Below, piece by piece: positions 18,202 through 27,140 of a DNA stretch of 64,000 nucleotides. Every line of letters starts with the position of its first letter. Positions within the stretch are counted from its first letter, which is position 1. The notes beneath the pieces were generated by a model, which was not told the DNA's origin, did not search any database, and was given only the letters and a program-made list of their open reading frames with translations. The stretch covers positions 2,232,001 through 2,296,000 of the forward strand of contig NZ_CP195119.1 of NCBI RefSeq assembly GCF_052056915.1, written 5' to 3'. A program made the position numbers and the translations under genes. This stretch comes from MTP4 sp052056915. Its GTDB lineage: Archaea; Halobacteriota; Methanosarcinia; Methanosarcinales; Methanosarcinaceae.

Positions 18202-18744
18202 TCACTCGATATCGATAGAAGTCCGGGAACTGGATTCCAGCCGCTTAAAGATAACTTCCAGCACACCGTTTTTGTATGTGGCTTTTGCGCTCTGGGGGTC
18301 CACCTTTACGGGCAGTTCCACACGTTCGGAATATTTTGGATTCCCATTTACTGTTTCGATTTCAAGTATTAAATCAGTTGCGTTCAACCGGATATTTTCT
18401 TTTTTGATTCCCGGCATCTCCGCAATCACATGCACAGTCTCCTCGTCTTCCAGAATATCGATCAGGGGCCTTCGCATGTCAGAGTAGTGCTGCCCCTCGA
18501 TTTCGTCCCGCTGTTCAAAGGCGGACGGGATATTCCCGAACTCCCGGACCTCAGGTTCTTCTCCCGGCCGCCGGGTTATGGAAAAGCCGTAGACGAAGGG
18601 ATGTTTCTCGAAATCGTTCATGTTCATATCCATTCCCATGGCCCTGCTGATACGATCGAACATCTCTTCCATGTCCTGCAGGGGATCGATCCCGAACATT
18701 TCATCAAAGAAACTTCTCCTTTTTCTCCAGTCTCTGTCCACCAT
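18202..18744 (-). CDS. Hsp20-family small heat shock protein, copy 1
   Basis: This 180-aa small heat shock protein has an N-terminal arm with the FFDEMFGIDPLQDMEEMFDR amphipathic segment and an alpha-crystallin domain at about 85-178, ending in ATYKNGVLEVIFKRLESSSR. The start at 18744 is chosen because GGAG sits 8 nt before that ATG. The ATG at 18750 would be too close. It shares the odd YGFSI-RRPGEEPEVREFGN segment with its downstream paralogue, indicating a local duplication. Confidence 0.9.
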   Translation of the reverse strand: MVDRDWRKRRSFFDEMFGIDPLQDMEEMFDRISRAMGMDMNMNDFEKHPFVYGFSITRRPGEEPEVREFGNIPSAFEQRDEIEGQHYSDMRRPLIDILEDEETVHVIAEMPGIKKENIRLNATDLILEIETVNGNPKYSERVELPVKVDPQSAKATYKNGVLEVIFKRLESSSRTSIDIE

Positions 18745-18888
18745 ATTCATCACTCCATATATTAATATCCGGTAGGCATCTATTTTTTCGGATAGTCATC
18801 TATGTCAGCAGTCATCATTTTAGCCGGTAGGCATCCATTAGTCGTGAAATCATCTTTAAGTCGTGAAGTCAATAAGTCAAAAAGTCAT

Positions 18889-18913
18889 AAGCCGGTTTAA
18901 TAAAACCGGCTTT
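18889..18913 (-). terminator. Possible terminator hairpin of cdc48
   Basis: A 10-bp stem, AAAGCCGGTTT/AAACCGGCTT, with a short A/T loop is followed on the minus strand by ATGACTTTTTGACTT. Confidence 0.35.
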
Positions 18914-18953
18914 AATCAACATTCAATGGGCCGGAAATGCCCCGGCAGAGAAT

Positions 18954-19066
18954 GTGTCTCCAAGCAGCCTTAATGTCTCCAAGCAGCCTTAATGTCTCCA
19001 AACAGCCTTAATGTCTCCAAACAGCCTTAATGTCTCCAAACAGCCTTAATGTCTCCAAACAGCCTT
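18954..19066. repeat. 19-bp tandem repeat, 6 copies
   Basis: The unit is AATGTCTCCAAACAGCCTT. The first two copies have G in place of A (AAGCAGCC). It lies in the likely 3' untranslated region of the cdc48 transcript. Confidence 0.95.
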
Positions 19067-19119
19067 ATCTTCCCCGGAGCCAGGACTGTGTCTGCCTCTT
19101 CCACGACTTAAGGTCCCGG

Positions 19120-21342
19120 TTATTCATTACTGATTTCGCAAACTCCTTCGTCAATCTCGGTGGCATGTTTGGCAAAGAGTTCGGCACTTTGTTCGTAAAT
19201 CCCGAGCGTCTCCCTTGAGGTTGTGGGTTTCACCCGGCGGACTGCCTGTCCAAAGTGCTTCTTCGTAAGCTTAATGTTCCTTGCCCTTTCCATGAGCTCC
19301 TTTCTGCTGATCCCGGAGCAGATTACTTCCCGGAGGGCAAGCATTGAAGCTTCCCTGCAAATACCTTCGATATCGGCTCCCACATAACCTTCGGTTTTCT
19401 CTGCAAGTTCGCTAAAGCTTACATCTTCTGCAAGGGGTTTATCTTTCAGGTGGATCTCAAAGATTTTCTCCCTGCTAGCCTTATCGGGAGGCCTTATGTA
19501 TATGAGCCTGTCGAAACGTCCCGGACGAAGGAGAGCCGGGTCTACCATATCCGGACGGTTCGTGGCAGCCACGATGATAACATCTTTAAGCTCCTCGATC
19601 CCGTCAAGTTCGGTCAGGATCTGGCTTACAACCCTTTCGGAAACGTGGGTATCCGAAACGGCACTCCTCTGGGGAGCAATGGAGTCGATCTCGTCAAAGA
19701 ACACCACCGTTGGAGCAGCCTGCTTTGCCTTCCGGAAAGTCTCCCGGATCGCCCGCTCGGATTCCCCAACGTACTTGCTGAGAAGTTCGGGGCCCTTGAT
19801 GCTGATAAAGTTAGCATCGCTTTCACTGGCAACGGCTTTTGCAAGCAGGGTCTTCCCCGTACCCGGCGGCCCGAAAAGCAGCACTCCCCTGGGAGGCTTT
19901 ATTTTGACTAACCTGAACATTTCGGGGTACTTGAGAGGCCATTCCACGGCTTCGACCAGTTCCTGTTTTGCTTTTTCAAGTCCTCCGACGTCCCCCCATT
20001 CCACATGGGGAACTTCCACAAAGACTTCACGCATTGCAGAGGGTTCGATGTTCTTCAGGGCTTCCCTGAAATCTTCCTTCTTGACCTCCAGGTTATCCAG
20101 GACCTCCTGTGGGATCTCTTCATCGATATCAATATCTGGAGTGATCCGCCTGAGGGCGTGCATGGCAGCTTCCTTACAGAGGGAAGAGAGGTCCGCTCCC
20201 ACGAAACCATGGGTCACGTCAGCAATCTCGGAAAGGTTTATGTCTTTTTCAAGAGGCATACCCCTGGTATGGATAAGGAGGACCTGCTTCCTGCCGTTCC
20301 GGTCAGGGATCCCGATCTCAATTTCCCGGTCGAACCTCCCGCCTCTCCTGAGGGCTTCGTCTATGGAGTTCGGACGGTTCGTAGCAGCAATCACCACAAC
20401 CTCACCCCTGGACTGCAGCCCGTCCATCAGGGAAAGCAGCTGGGCAACGACCCTGCGTTCCATTTCCCCGGTGACTTCTTCACGCTTCGGGGCAATGGAA
20501 TCGATCTCGTCTATGAAGATGATTGAAGGAGAATCCCTTTCCGCTTCCTCAAAGATTTCCCTGAGTTTATGCTCACTTTCCCCGTAGTATTTTGAGACAA
20601 TTTCCGGGCCGCTGATGGTAATGAAGTTAGAATCGGTTTCACTGGCAACAGCTTTTGCAATCAGGGTCTTGCCGGTTCCGGGGGGCCCGTGCAAAAGCAC
20701 ACCTTTCGGAGGTTCGATCCCGAGTTTCTGGAAAAGCTCCGGGTGCCTGAGAGGAAGTTCGATCATTTCCCTTACAAGCTGGATTTCCCGCCTGAGCCCT
20801 CCGATATCCTCATAAGAGATACCTTCCGGAGTCTGAATCTCCTCAAGGGACTTTTCCTTGATGACGATCTCGGTATCTTTTGTAACCACAACCGGGCCTG
20901 CGGGCTTTGTAGACGTAACCACGAAAGTCAGGGGGTTGTTTACGGTCTCCACCCTGATCTGCTGCCCCTTGTTAAGAGGCCTCCCCTCAATGATCCTGAG
21001 GATGTAATGGGCACCCCCGACAAGCCTTACCGACTGGGAAGGAGTCAGGGTGACTCTCTGGGCGTGTTTTGCCCGGACTTTCTGGATCGTAACCTTATCG
21101 TCAATCCCTACTTTTGCATTGCTGCGCAGGTTTCCGTCTATACGAATCCGGTTTTCCTGCCCGGGTCCGCGTTCCACGTTTGGCCAGACAATGGCGTAGG
21201 TATTGGCTTTGCCTGATATCTCAATGATATCCCCGCTCACAAGTCCCATCTGCTGCATCAGGCGGGTGTCGATCCTTGCAATGCCTCTTCCAACATCCTT
21301 GTGATAAGCTTCGGCGACTCTCAAGTTTACGTCTTCAGTCAT
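19120..21342 (-). CDS. cdc48: Cdc48/VAT-type AAA ATPase
   Basis: This 740-aa archaeal p97/VCP homologue is a hexameric unfoldase that delivers proteins to the proteasome. It has a double-psi beta-barrel and four-stranded beta-barrel N-domain (1-175), then D1 and D2 AAA modules. Walker A motifs are GPPGTGKTLIAK (219-230) and GPPGTGKTLLAK (about 490). Walker B motifs are IIFIDEIDSIAPKR and VVFFDEIDSIAPQR. Arginine-finger regions (AATNRPNSIDEALRR, AATNRPDMVDPALLRPGRFDR) are intact. The C-terminus ends EISNE, without an obvious HbYX proteasome motif. It overlaps the upstream regulator gene by 4 nt (ATGA), so the two are translationally coupled. Confidence 0.96.
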   Translation of the reverse strand: MTEDVNLRVAEAYHKDVGRGIARIDTRLMQQMGLVSGDIIEISGKANTYAIVWPNVERGPGQENRIRIDGNLRSNAKVGIDDKVTIQKVRAKHAQRVTLTPSQSVRLVGGAHYILRIIEGRPLNKGQQIRVETVNNPLTFVVTSTKPAGPVVVTKDTEIVIKEKSLEEIQTPEGISYEDIGGLRREIQLVREMIELPLRHPELFQKLGIEPPKGVLLHGPPGTGKTLIAKAVASETDSNFITISGPEIVSKYYGESEHKLREIFEEAERDSPSIIFIDEIDSIAPKREEVTGEMERRVVAQLLSLMDGLQSRGEVVVIAATNRPNSIDEALRRGGRFDREIEIGIPDRNGRKQVLLIHTRGMPLEKDINLSEIADVTHGFVGADLSSLCKEAAMHALRRITPDIDIDEEIPQEVLDNLEVKKEDFREALKNIEPSAMREVFVEVPHVEWGDVGGLEKAKQELVEAVEWPLKYPEMFRLVKIKPPRGVLLFGPPGTGKTLLAKAVASESDANFISIKGPELLSKYVGESERAIRETFRKAKQAAPTVVFFDEIDSIAPQRSAVSDTHVSERVVSQILTELDGIEELKDVIIVAATNRPDMVDPALLRPGRFDRLIYIRPPDKASREKIFEIHLKDKPLAEDVSFSELAEKTEGYVGADIEGICREASMLALREVICSGISRKELMERARNIKLTKKHFGQAVRRVKPTTSRETLGIYEQSAELFAKHATEIDEGVCEISNE

Positions 21343-22097
21343 ACCTTCTCTTCTCCCTTCTCACGTATTTTCCAGTACTGCTGGTTATTCCTGATCGCGT
21401 ATTGGATAAAACCCCTCTCTGCAAGGTCAATGAGGTTAGCGTTAATGATGCTCGGGTGCAGGCGCAGGTTATAGCAAAGTGCGGCTGCAGTGGTTTCGTT
21501 CTTCAAAAGCTCAAAGAGGATCTCACACTCCACAGGATTTTTTGCAACCCCCTCGATAGAGTCCAGGCAGCTATCCATCAGCCGGGTATAGTCAGCCTGG
21601 AGCTGCTGCTGCATCCTCGCAAGCTCTGCATGTCTTGTTTTCAGTTCCCGGAGCCTTCCGCTCAGTTTCAGGAAAACAGCCAGAGGTTCGGGCCTGGAAG
21701 AAACTTCTTTCTTCCCGGCAGCAGCAGGAGCGTTTCCCTGGATCACACCATTTGTCTCCGGGGCGCTCCCGGCACTTCCTTTCTTCTCCTGACCTCCCCC
21801 TTTCCTTCCCGTTTCAAAAGAGATGTCCTGAAGCGACACCGTATAGGCATAAGGGGATACCGACACTTCCAGCCTCATGTTATTGGCGATGTTGAAATAT
21901 TTCCGCCTCTGCTCGTCCACGCTGCACTCTATCAGTCCAGCCTGCTCAAGCAAGCTCAGATGGTTGATGATAGCCTTTGGCCCAACCCCAAGCCTGCCCG
22001 AGATCTCACTGACATAGCAGGGCCTGTTTGCAAGAAGCTGAATAATCTTCCTGCGGTTTTCATTCCCCAGGATGTCAAGTAATTTTGCTGGTTCCAT
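21339..22097 (-). CDS. ArsR-family winged-helix regulator in operon with cdc48
   Basis: This 252-aa putative transcription factor has an N-terminal winged helix at residues 1-80 (LLDILGNENRRKIIQLLANRPCYVSEISGRLGVGPKAIINHLSLLEQAGLIE), of ArsR type. A low-complexity Gly/Ala/Pro linker at about 95-130 and a coiled coil at about 135-165 follow. The C-terminal second helix-turn-helix-like domain (ILFELLKNETTAAALCYNLRLHPSIINANLIDLAERGFI) resembles another winged helix. A GAAGGGG ribosome-binding site precedes the ATG. It may autoregulate the cdc48 operon, which is inference from context. Confidence 0.85.
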   Translation of the reverse strand: MEPAKLLDILGNENRRKIIQLLANRPCYVSEISGRLGVGPKAIINHLSLLEQAGLIECSVDEQRRKYFNIANNMRLEVSVSPYAYTVSLQDISFETGRKGGGQEKKGSAGSAPETNGVIQGNAPAAAGKKEVSSRPEPLAVFLKLSGRLRELKTRHAELARMQQQLQADYTRLMDSCLDSIEGVAKNPVECEILFELLKNETTAAALCYNLRLHPSIINANLIDLAERGFIQYAIRNNQQYWKIREKGEEKV

Positions 22098-22733
22098 TGT
22101 TTTTCCCCTTCGATGGCTTTTGCGATAGCTAAATGTTGAAAAGTGATTTCCACCCTATAGCAAGTTAATTTGTGACTTATGTATTGCACACCAAATCGTG
22201 ATTGATCTATTATGCGTTAATTTACGGATGATAAATCATACATTGAATTGCGCTTGCTTTGTTATCAATTGATTCGCAATTTTCAGGTAAATTGTTACGA
22301 CGATGTTAAAAACAAACTTTCACCCTGGATTTTAACAACCACTTATCGATGCTTTCTGCACCTTTTTTCGGTTACTGCTCCCTGGCTTTTCTGAAATTTT
22401 GTGTCCTTAACCCCATAAGTCGTTTTTCCTTTACGGAATTAACGTAAACATCCCCGAAGCAAAGTTTTTTCGTGGTAAATCCCTGTTCGGGATTTTTGAA
22501 ATGAAATAAGAATAAAGAGAAGTATAAGTTAGTAACCATAAGTTAGTATTGATAGTATATAAAATTATCTTTGTGCAATTTGTTTGCAGAGAAATGGAAG
22601 AAGTGGGTATTAAATAATCCACAATAAAATATAAAAATCAAAGTTTCGCTGGCGCACCCCACAGCAAGCTGGCGAGGTATTCGACTGAAATAAATAGTTC
22701 ATTTAGAATTCAGCTTCCACTGTTGTTCTCACT
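22098..22733. other. Intergenic region with possible third ncRNA-like element
   Basis: This is the promoter region of the ArsR-cdc48 operon (22100-22260) followed by an AT-rich stretch. On the minus strand a TATA box (TTTTATATAC, 22555-22564) precedes a segment with hairpins and AAAAACG/GAAAAAAC motifs (22395-22480), recalling the ncRNA pair at 8-10 kb. Confidence 0.4.
22320..22535 (-). ncRNA. Possible ncRNA with AAAAACG motif
   Basis: A predicted start near 22535 lies 25 nt after a TATA box. The segment contains the hairpin ATCCCGAACAGGGAT, then CGAAAAAACTTTGC, TTACGTTAATTCCGTAAAGG (a stem) and GGAAAAACGACTTATGG. The arrangement resembles copy A at 8290-8350. Resemblance is by motif and layout only, so confidence is low. 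Confidence 0.3.
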
Positions 22734-22760
22734 TTAACTTCCACTGTTGTTTTCACTGTA
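22706..22760. repeat. 24-bp direct duplication across a stop codon
   Basis: Two adjacent copies of CTTCCACTGTTGTTxTCACT are present. One encodes the last residues and stop of the NosD-like protein, and the second lies immediately downstream. Confidence 0.8.
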
Positions 22761-23846
22761 AGGGTCAGACCAGACTTTGACACCAAGCCCCGAAACAGCA
22801 GTGTTGCCTTCCAGGGTGTTATTGCTAGAATTTGCCAGCGTAATCCCATATTTGTATACGTTTGAATCCACATTGTTATCCAGAAGTTTATTATTATCGG
22901 AATCATCAAGAAGGATGCTGAAATAATTCATTGAGATTACGTTTTTGCTCAGCTCGTTATCCGAAGAATTACTGAGTGATACGGCCCTCCAGCTATTGGA
23001 CACATCATTGTTGATCAGCTTATTTTTGCAGGAGTCCTCAAGCCGAATTCCGTTTCTGTCAACCTTAATCCCCGGGTTGGAGATGTTGTTACCAAGCAGC
23101 CGGTTGCCATCGGAATTTCTTAGAAAGATTCCATACTTACCGTTTGAGTTTGCAAGATTGGAGTCCAGCCTGTTGTTGCCGGAGTCCCTAATATACATCC
23201 CGTACCAGGAGTTGTTGATTGCTTTATTGGCGATCAGGTTATTCGTGCCGGAGTCAGTAAGATAAATTCCGTATTTACCGTTCGATACGGAATTATTTTT
23301 CAGTACCCAGTCCCCGGCATCCTTAAGAAAAATTCCGTAATCGTTGTACACCAGCCTGTTACCGGTAATATTCCCATCGGAAGCGTGCAGATATATCCCC
23401 GCTTTTCCCCGGCCACCTGCACCGGTTATATTGAATCCGTTAATTGCCACATGGTCCGAACTTACATGGAAAACATGATTTTCTGGATCATCAGCCCGAA
23501 TAACCGTATCATCCGGATTTCCTGAATGCGAGATTACGGTCAACGGTTTGTCCACAAAAAGGTTTTCCGCATAAGTCCCGGGGTAGACAACAATTATGTC
23601 CCCGAAAGCAGCCCCGTTTATAGCTTTCTGTATCGAATCCCCGGGATAAACAGCAATCTCATTCCAGGAATCGGTATCGTTAAAGGACCATGGGATTTCT
23701 CCGGAACCGGTATAATTTACGGCCTGATGAATTTCCTCTTCCATTACAGGGCAGTAATTGAAAGTTTCATAGAAGAAAGGAAGAGCGTAATAGGCTGCTG
23801 CCAGGGCAATGAGAACCGCAACTGCAATTTTTGCTTTATTTTGCAT
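22734..23846 (-). CDS. Exported NosD-like right-handed beta-helix protein
   Basis: This 370-aa protein has an N-terminal membrane anchor or signal (KIAVAVLIALAAAYYALPFF, residues 5-25). Residues 80-350 form a parallel beta-helix with repeats of about 22-24 residues of the NosD/PbH1 type (GIYLxDSGxNNLIxNxxxNSxYG). The segment AVYPGDSIQKAINGAAFGDIIVVYPGTY is the typical start of such archaeal surface proteins. There are many N-x-S/T sites consistent with S-layer-associated glycoproteins. The 3' end carries a 24-bp duplication across the stop codon. Function is unknown; carbohydrate binding or cell-surface scaffolding is plausible. Confidence 0.85.
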   Translation of the reverse strand: MQNKAKIAVAVLIALAAAYYALPFFYETFNYCPVMEEEIHQAVNYTGSGEIPWSFNDTDSWNEIAVYPGDSIQKAINGAAFGDIIVVYPGTYAENLFVDKPLTVISHSGNPDDTVIRADDPENHVFHVSSDHVAINGFNITGAGGRGKAGIYLHASDGNITGNRLVYNDYGIFLKDAGDWVLKNNSVSNGKYGIYLTDSGTNNLIANKAINNSWYGMYIRDSGNNRLDSNLANSNGKYGIFLRNSDGNRLLGNNISNPGIKVDRNGIRLEDSCKNKLINNDVSNSWRAVSLSNSSDNELSKNVISMNYFSILLDDSDNNKLLDNNVDSNVYKYGITLANSSNNTLEGNTAVSGLGVKVWSDPYSENNSGS

Positions 23847-23960
23847 GGAAACACCCTCAAGAAATTATAATTTACGATTCAAGCCCTTGCATCCAGAACT
23901 CTCCCCTCGGGAAACTCTGATTCCTGATTCAATCCTCTGCATACGGAAACTTCCCCTCAA

Positions 23961-24020
23961 GCAACTTCAACCAACTTCAACCAACTTCAACCAACTTCAA
24001 CCAACTTCAAGCAACCTCAA
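23961..24020. repeat. 10-bp tandem repeat, 6 copies
   Basis: The unit is CCAACTTCAA, with GCAACTTCAA and GCAACCTCAA at the edges. It overlaps the last codons and stop (24007) of the neighbouring lipoprotein gene. Confidence 0.93.
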
Positions 24021-24987
24021 TCCCGATTTCCATCGGGTATTCAGGATGGTCTATAAGGTTGATATACAATTTTTCGGATGAACACAGTCCGGCAGCATAA
24101 TCACCCCTTACTTTTTGCTCGAAGGGAGGCTGTCCATCCAGGGTTATTTCATAACTGTAATACCCCAGTTCCACATTTATTTCAGGTGAAGCGATCTCAT
24201 CGCCCGGATTTAACGAGTAGGTTTCGTTGAATAAGGACTCATTGTAGAAATCAAAGAGCTCGATTCTTACTTCATGGGCTTCTTTATCGCTGTTGCTCAG
24301 GAAAAACTGCAGGGGGTCTAACGAATATTCCTCCGCCAATTTTTCGTCCATCCCTTCATTATAATACATCCACACGAGATGAACCACGTTTCCATCGTAC
24401 ATTTCATCGGTATCCCTAATCCCGTATGATAATGTGTAGAAGTCCACGACAATAGACCCGGAAATCGAGTCCTCGCCTATTGAGAAAAATACGTTGCTCT
24501 GTGGTTTTCCGGTGATGTACCCTGCATAAGTTGTCTTCGAAGTGGGATAATCCGTTTCATGCAATTTCAGTTCAAAATCCTCCCCCATAAGGCTCAGGTT
24601 TACCGTGCCGTTTGCAGCGGATTTATTGAACTTTTCAGTATTTACGATTACAGCGTCTACATAATCACAGGATTCCGGGATTTCAAGCAAGTTTTTGTCG
24701 AACCCTGTTATCGGAATTATTCCATCCCCACCAGTTTCCGAAAGGTTCTCGGGAGAACTCCGGCTCAGTCCCGTTTCGTTAAGCTCCGGGTTTTCCCCTG
24801 GCGGTAAGTTTGCATCTTCCCCATCTGCCCCTCCTTCATTTACCACACTTTCGTCTTCCGTTCCATTGTCCACAGCCCCTGCCAGACTTTCATTCCCCTG
24901 GGAGATACATCCAGAAAATGAAACAGAACTGAAAATGACTGCTAGTAGCAAAGATATACAGATTATTGATAGGCCGCTGATTTTCAT
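24007..24987 (-). CDS. Lipoprotein resembling an orphan metallopeptidase propeptide
   Basis: This 326-aa exported protein has a signal peptide with a lipobox (SFSGC at about 25-29). A Glu/Asn/Gly-rich linker (30-90) follows, then a beta-rich domain (about 100-210) with VNLSLMGEDFELKLHETDY and YAGYITGKPQSNVFFSIGEDSISGSIVVD. The latter pattern resembles the propeptide of secreted zinc metallopeptidases, but no HExxH catalytic domain follows. The C-terminal 90 residues look like an Ig-like beta domain (HEVRIELFDFYNESLFNETYSLNPGDE). A role as a surface binding or inhibitory protein is inference. Confidence 0.8.
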   Translation of the reverse strand: MKISGLSIICISLLLAVIFSSVSFSGCISQGNESLAGAVDNGTEDESVVNEGGADGEDANLPPGENPELNETGLSRSSPENLSETGGDGIIPITGFDKNLLEIPESCDYVDAVIVNTEKFNKSAANGTVNLSLMGEDFELKLHETDYPTSKTTYAGYITGKPQSNVFFSIGEDSISGSIVVDFYTLSYGIRDTDEMYDGNVVHLVWMYYNEGMDEKLAEEYSLDPLQFFLSNSDKEAHEVRIELFDFYNESLFNETYSLNPGDEIASPEINVELGYYSYEITLDGQPPFEQKVRGDYAAGLCSSEKLYINLIDHPEYPMEIGIEVA

Positions 24988-25351
24988 CTTTCCACATTCC
25001 AGAAATAATAAGCAACAGCAATTTCGATAAAATAAATAATCACATGTTTAATAGAATAATCTTCATATTGATACATAACACTTTCCAATAAAAATCATAT
25101 TTGCTATTGTAAAAAGAAAAGATGATAGAGAATAAGCAAGCGAATAAGCAGTGAATAAGCGAATAAACAGAAAAGGAATCAAAGACTAACACAAGAAAGG
25201 AGATCAAAGACCGACTGAAAAAGCCAGGACAATCAGAAACAAGAAAAAGGCCGGAAATCTAAAAGAAAAAAAGTTTCCAGAAACTTTTCCTTAAATTCCA
25301 TAAAAATCGTATTCCATAAAAGGTCCTAAATTCCATGAAAAGGAATTATTT
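24988..25351. other. Intergenic region, no gene seen
   Basis: The region is AT-rich with purine-rich low complexity (25105-25290). Nothing beyond probable promoter sequence for the lipoprotein gene. Confidence 0.5.
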
Positions 25352-25816
25352 TTACTTTTTCTTCCCTTTTCCTTTGCCTTTCTCTCTTGCTTTTTCTTCC
25401 TCTTTCTGAGAACTGAAGACCGAAGGCAGGTGCAGGGCGTAAGAGCCTTCCTCTTTGATAGCCATCACGAGTTCCTTGCGCCCGAAGAGAGAATCGAGGT
25501 TCAGTTCGTAGGAACCGGGCCCCAGGATCCTGACAGACTCCACCCTTTCTTTATCCTCTTTCTCTGCTTCCTTTTCTTTTTCTTCATTTTCTTCTTCGGA
25601 CGCCAGGGCTTCGTCAATATTCCTGACCACCTCATCAAAGGAGGATTCCAGATCCAGTTTCTGCTCTTCTTCAGCGGGTCTGTCCTGGTTTTCCCGGGTT
25701 TCCTCACCCTTTCTTACGTAGAGGAACTTGTTCCAGCCGCAATTAGGACAGCCGCTGAGGATGGCGCCATCACCGTTTTCGAAAACGGTTCCGCATCTGG
25801 TACATCTGTGGGGCAT
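25352..25816 (-). CDS. Zn-ribbon protein with acidic middle region
   Basis: This 154-aa protein has an N-terminal zinc ribbon, MPHRCTRCGTVFENGDGAILSGCPNCG (two CxxC knuckles), a very Glu/Lys-rich middle (residues 50-95) and a C-terminal beta-rich domain ending in a Lys-rich tail (KGKGKGKKK). It matches the archaeal Zn-ribbon family often annotated COG3364/DUF2072. The start is at the Met preceding the ribbon. The longer frame upstream is hydrophobic and repetitive and lacks a ribosome-binding site. A nucleic-acid-binding role is likely but unproven. Confidence 0.8.
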   Translation of the reverse strand: MPHRCTRCGTVFENGDGAILSGCPNCGWNKFLYVRKGEETRENQDRPAEEEQKLDLESSFDEVVRNIDEALASEEENEEKEKEAEKEDKERVESVRILGPGSYELNLDSLFGRKELVMAIKEEGSYALHLPSVFSSQKEEEKAREKGKGKGKKK

Positions 25817-26040
25817 GGGTTCACCGATTATAGATAGTGTAAACGTAATTAATTCAAACGTAATTAATTTGAACATAAATTAATTTGAAAGTAAATTAAT
25901 TTGAACGTAAATAATATGTACGGTGGTATTTACCGTTTGCTTTGTTTACTTCTATTTCTTTTACTTCTTTTGACTTTCCAATGGAAAGCAGGGTTTTTAG
26001 CCATATCGGTTTGGATAAATTTATAATTAATATTTCATTT

Positions 26041-26715
26041 TCATAGAAGTTTCCAGTACTTTTTCCCGTCGAGAAGCTCGGAACTGATTTTTCCTGTCCT
26101 TTCCATTTCATAAAGGACTTCCGGAAGCCTTCCAGGCTGGGTTATTTCAAAAACTATCGGGTCGAGGGCATGGTTTACGTAAAGGCTGTGCCTGAGAGCG
26201 GAAAGGTCCCAGCTTTTTCCAGGGGATTTTCTCATAATTTTTGTGATGAGGTTGAGCATAGCCTCCATAAAATTCCAGGGATAAACGATCCAGGCCCAGT
26301 CCTCAAGCCTTTCTCCCACATAATCGGGATCAAACTTCGAACTCTTGACGTACTGCAGGGAAGCAGTCCGGATATCCAGAGGTTTTCGCCCTTCCACGTA
26401 GGCGCTGGCTCTCAGCATGCTCTCCCCGCTGTCCACGATATCGTCCACAATGAGCACTTTTTTTCCCCTTATAACGTTGTCCGAGAGCGGATACCTGATG
26501 TGGGGTTCACCCGTGTCAATGGCAATCTCTCCCACATAGTGTTCAATTTTAAGGCTTGTCAGGTCGTCCAGACCCAGGAAATCACAGAGAACGCGCCCTG
26601 CAAACCAGCCTCCCCTGGCAAGTGCTATGATCACGTCCGGCTCGTAGCCCGAGCGCTTTATTTCGTTTGACACGTTTCGGCACAGGTTGTAGATATAATC
26701 CCAGTTTGTAAGCAC
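26041..26715 (-). CDS. Phosphoribosyltransferase (purine-type)
   Basis: This 224-aa protein has a PRPP-binding loop, VLIVDDIVDSGES, at about residues 87-99, and the N-terminal ALARGGWFAGRVLCDFLG segment typical of hypoxanthine/xanthine phosphoribosyltransferase-like proteins (COG2236). The C-terminal 80 residues add a helical extension that looks like a winged helix (RLPEVLYEMERTGKISSELLDGKKYWKLL). The start codon is GTG, as no ATG is available upstream in frame. A TATA box, GATTTATATATG, lies about 110 nt upstream. It probably salvages purine bases; a regulatory role is possible. Confidence 0.85.
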   Translation of the reverse strand: MLTNWDYIYNLCRNVSNEIKRSGYEPDVIIALARGGWFAGRVLCDFLGLDDLTSLKIEHYVGEIAIDTGEPHIRYPLSDNVIRGKKVLIVDDIVDSGESMLRASAYVEGRKPLDIRTASLQYVKSSKFDPDYVGERLEDWAWIVYPWNFMEAMLNLITKIMRKSPGKSWDLSALRHSLYVNHALDPIVFEITQPGRLPEVLYEMERTGKISSELLDGKKYWKLL

Positions 26716-27140
26716 ACATTTAAATGATTCCGTACAAAGCCCTCCCTGAGCCAGAACCCGGCATAGGGCGATCAGTACTTCCGCTGCCCTCAGAGCCGGG
26801 ATATTTTAAGCTTCCTCCTGAAAACATATATAAATCAGAGCCATATCACTTTAAGGTTTCTTGTTGGGTCTTATCCTGAAGAATTATTAAAAGAAATATT
26901 AAGGGAAATATTAAGGGAAATATTAAGGGAAATGGAGATAAATGTTTTAATAGTTTACACTGCCTTTTCGCAAGTTTAATTAAGCGTAATTTCAAGAAAC
27001 CTTTAAGACAACTTCCCCCAAAAAATGATCTGAGGATTTCTTGAAGGATTTGTTCCCGAAAAAGGAAAAACGGATATCTTATTCTCCATTAGAAAACAAC
27101 AAACATCCCTCAGAATAATAAAAAGGGAAAAGTGAGAACA
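26716..27140. other. Divergent intergenic region
   Basis: It contains the promoter of the phosphoribosyltransferase gene (minus) and the region upstream of the regulator (plus). A 12-bp repeat (AAATATTAAGGG, three copies) lies at about 26896-26932. No gene seen. Confidence 0.5.
26822..26834 (-). promoter_or_regulatory. Promoter of the phosphoribosyltransferase gene
   Basis: The minus strand reads GATTTATATATG. The predicted start near 26800 gives a leader of about 85 nt. Confidence 0.45.

Larger units (their letters stand above)
18745..19119. other. Intergenic region with 19-bp repeat and hairpin
   Basis: This is the 3' region of cdc48 and the upstream region of the hsp20 pair. An inverted repeat, AAGCCGGTTT/AAACCGGCTT (18889-18913), could terminate cdc48 transcripts. 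No gene is seen. Confidence 0.5.
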
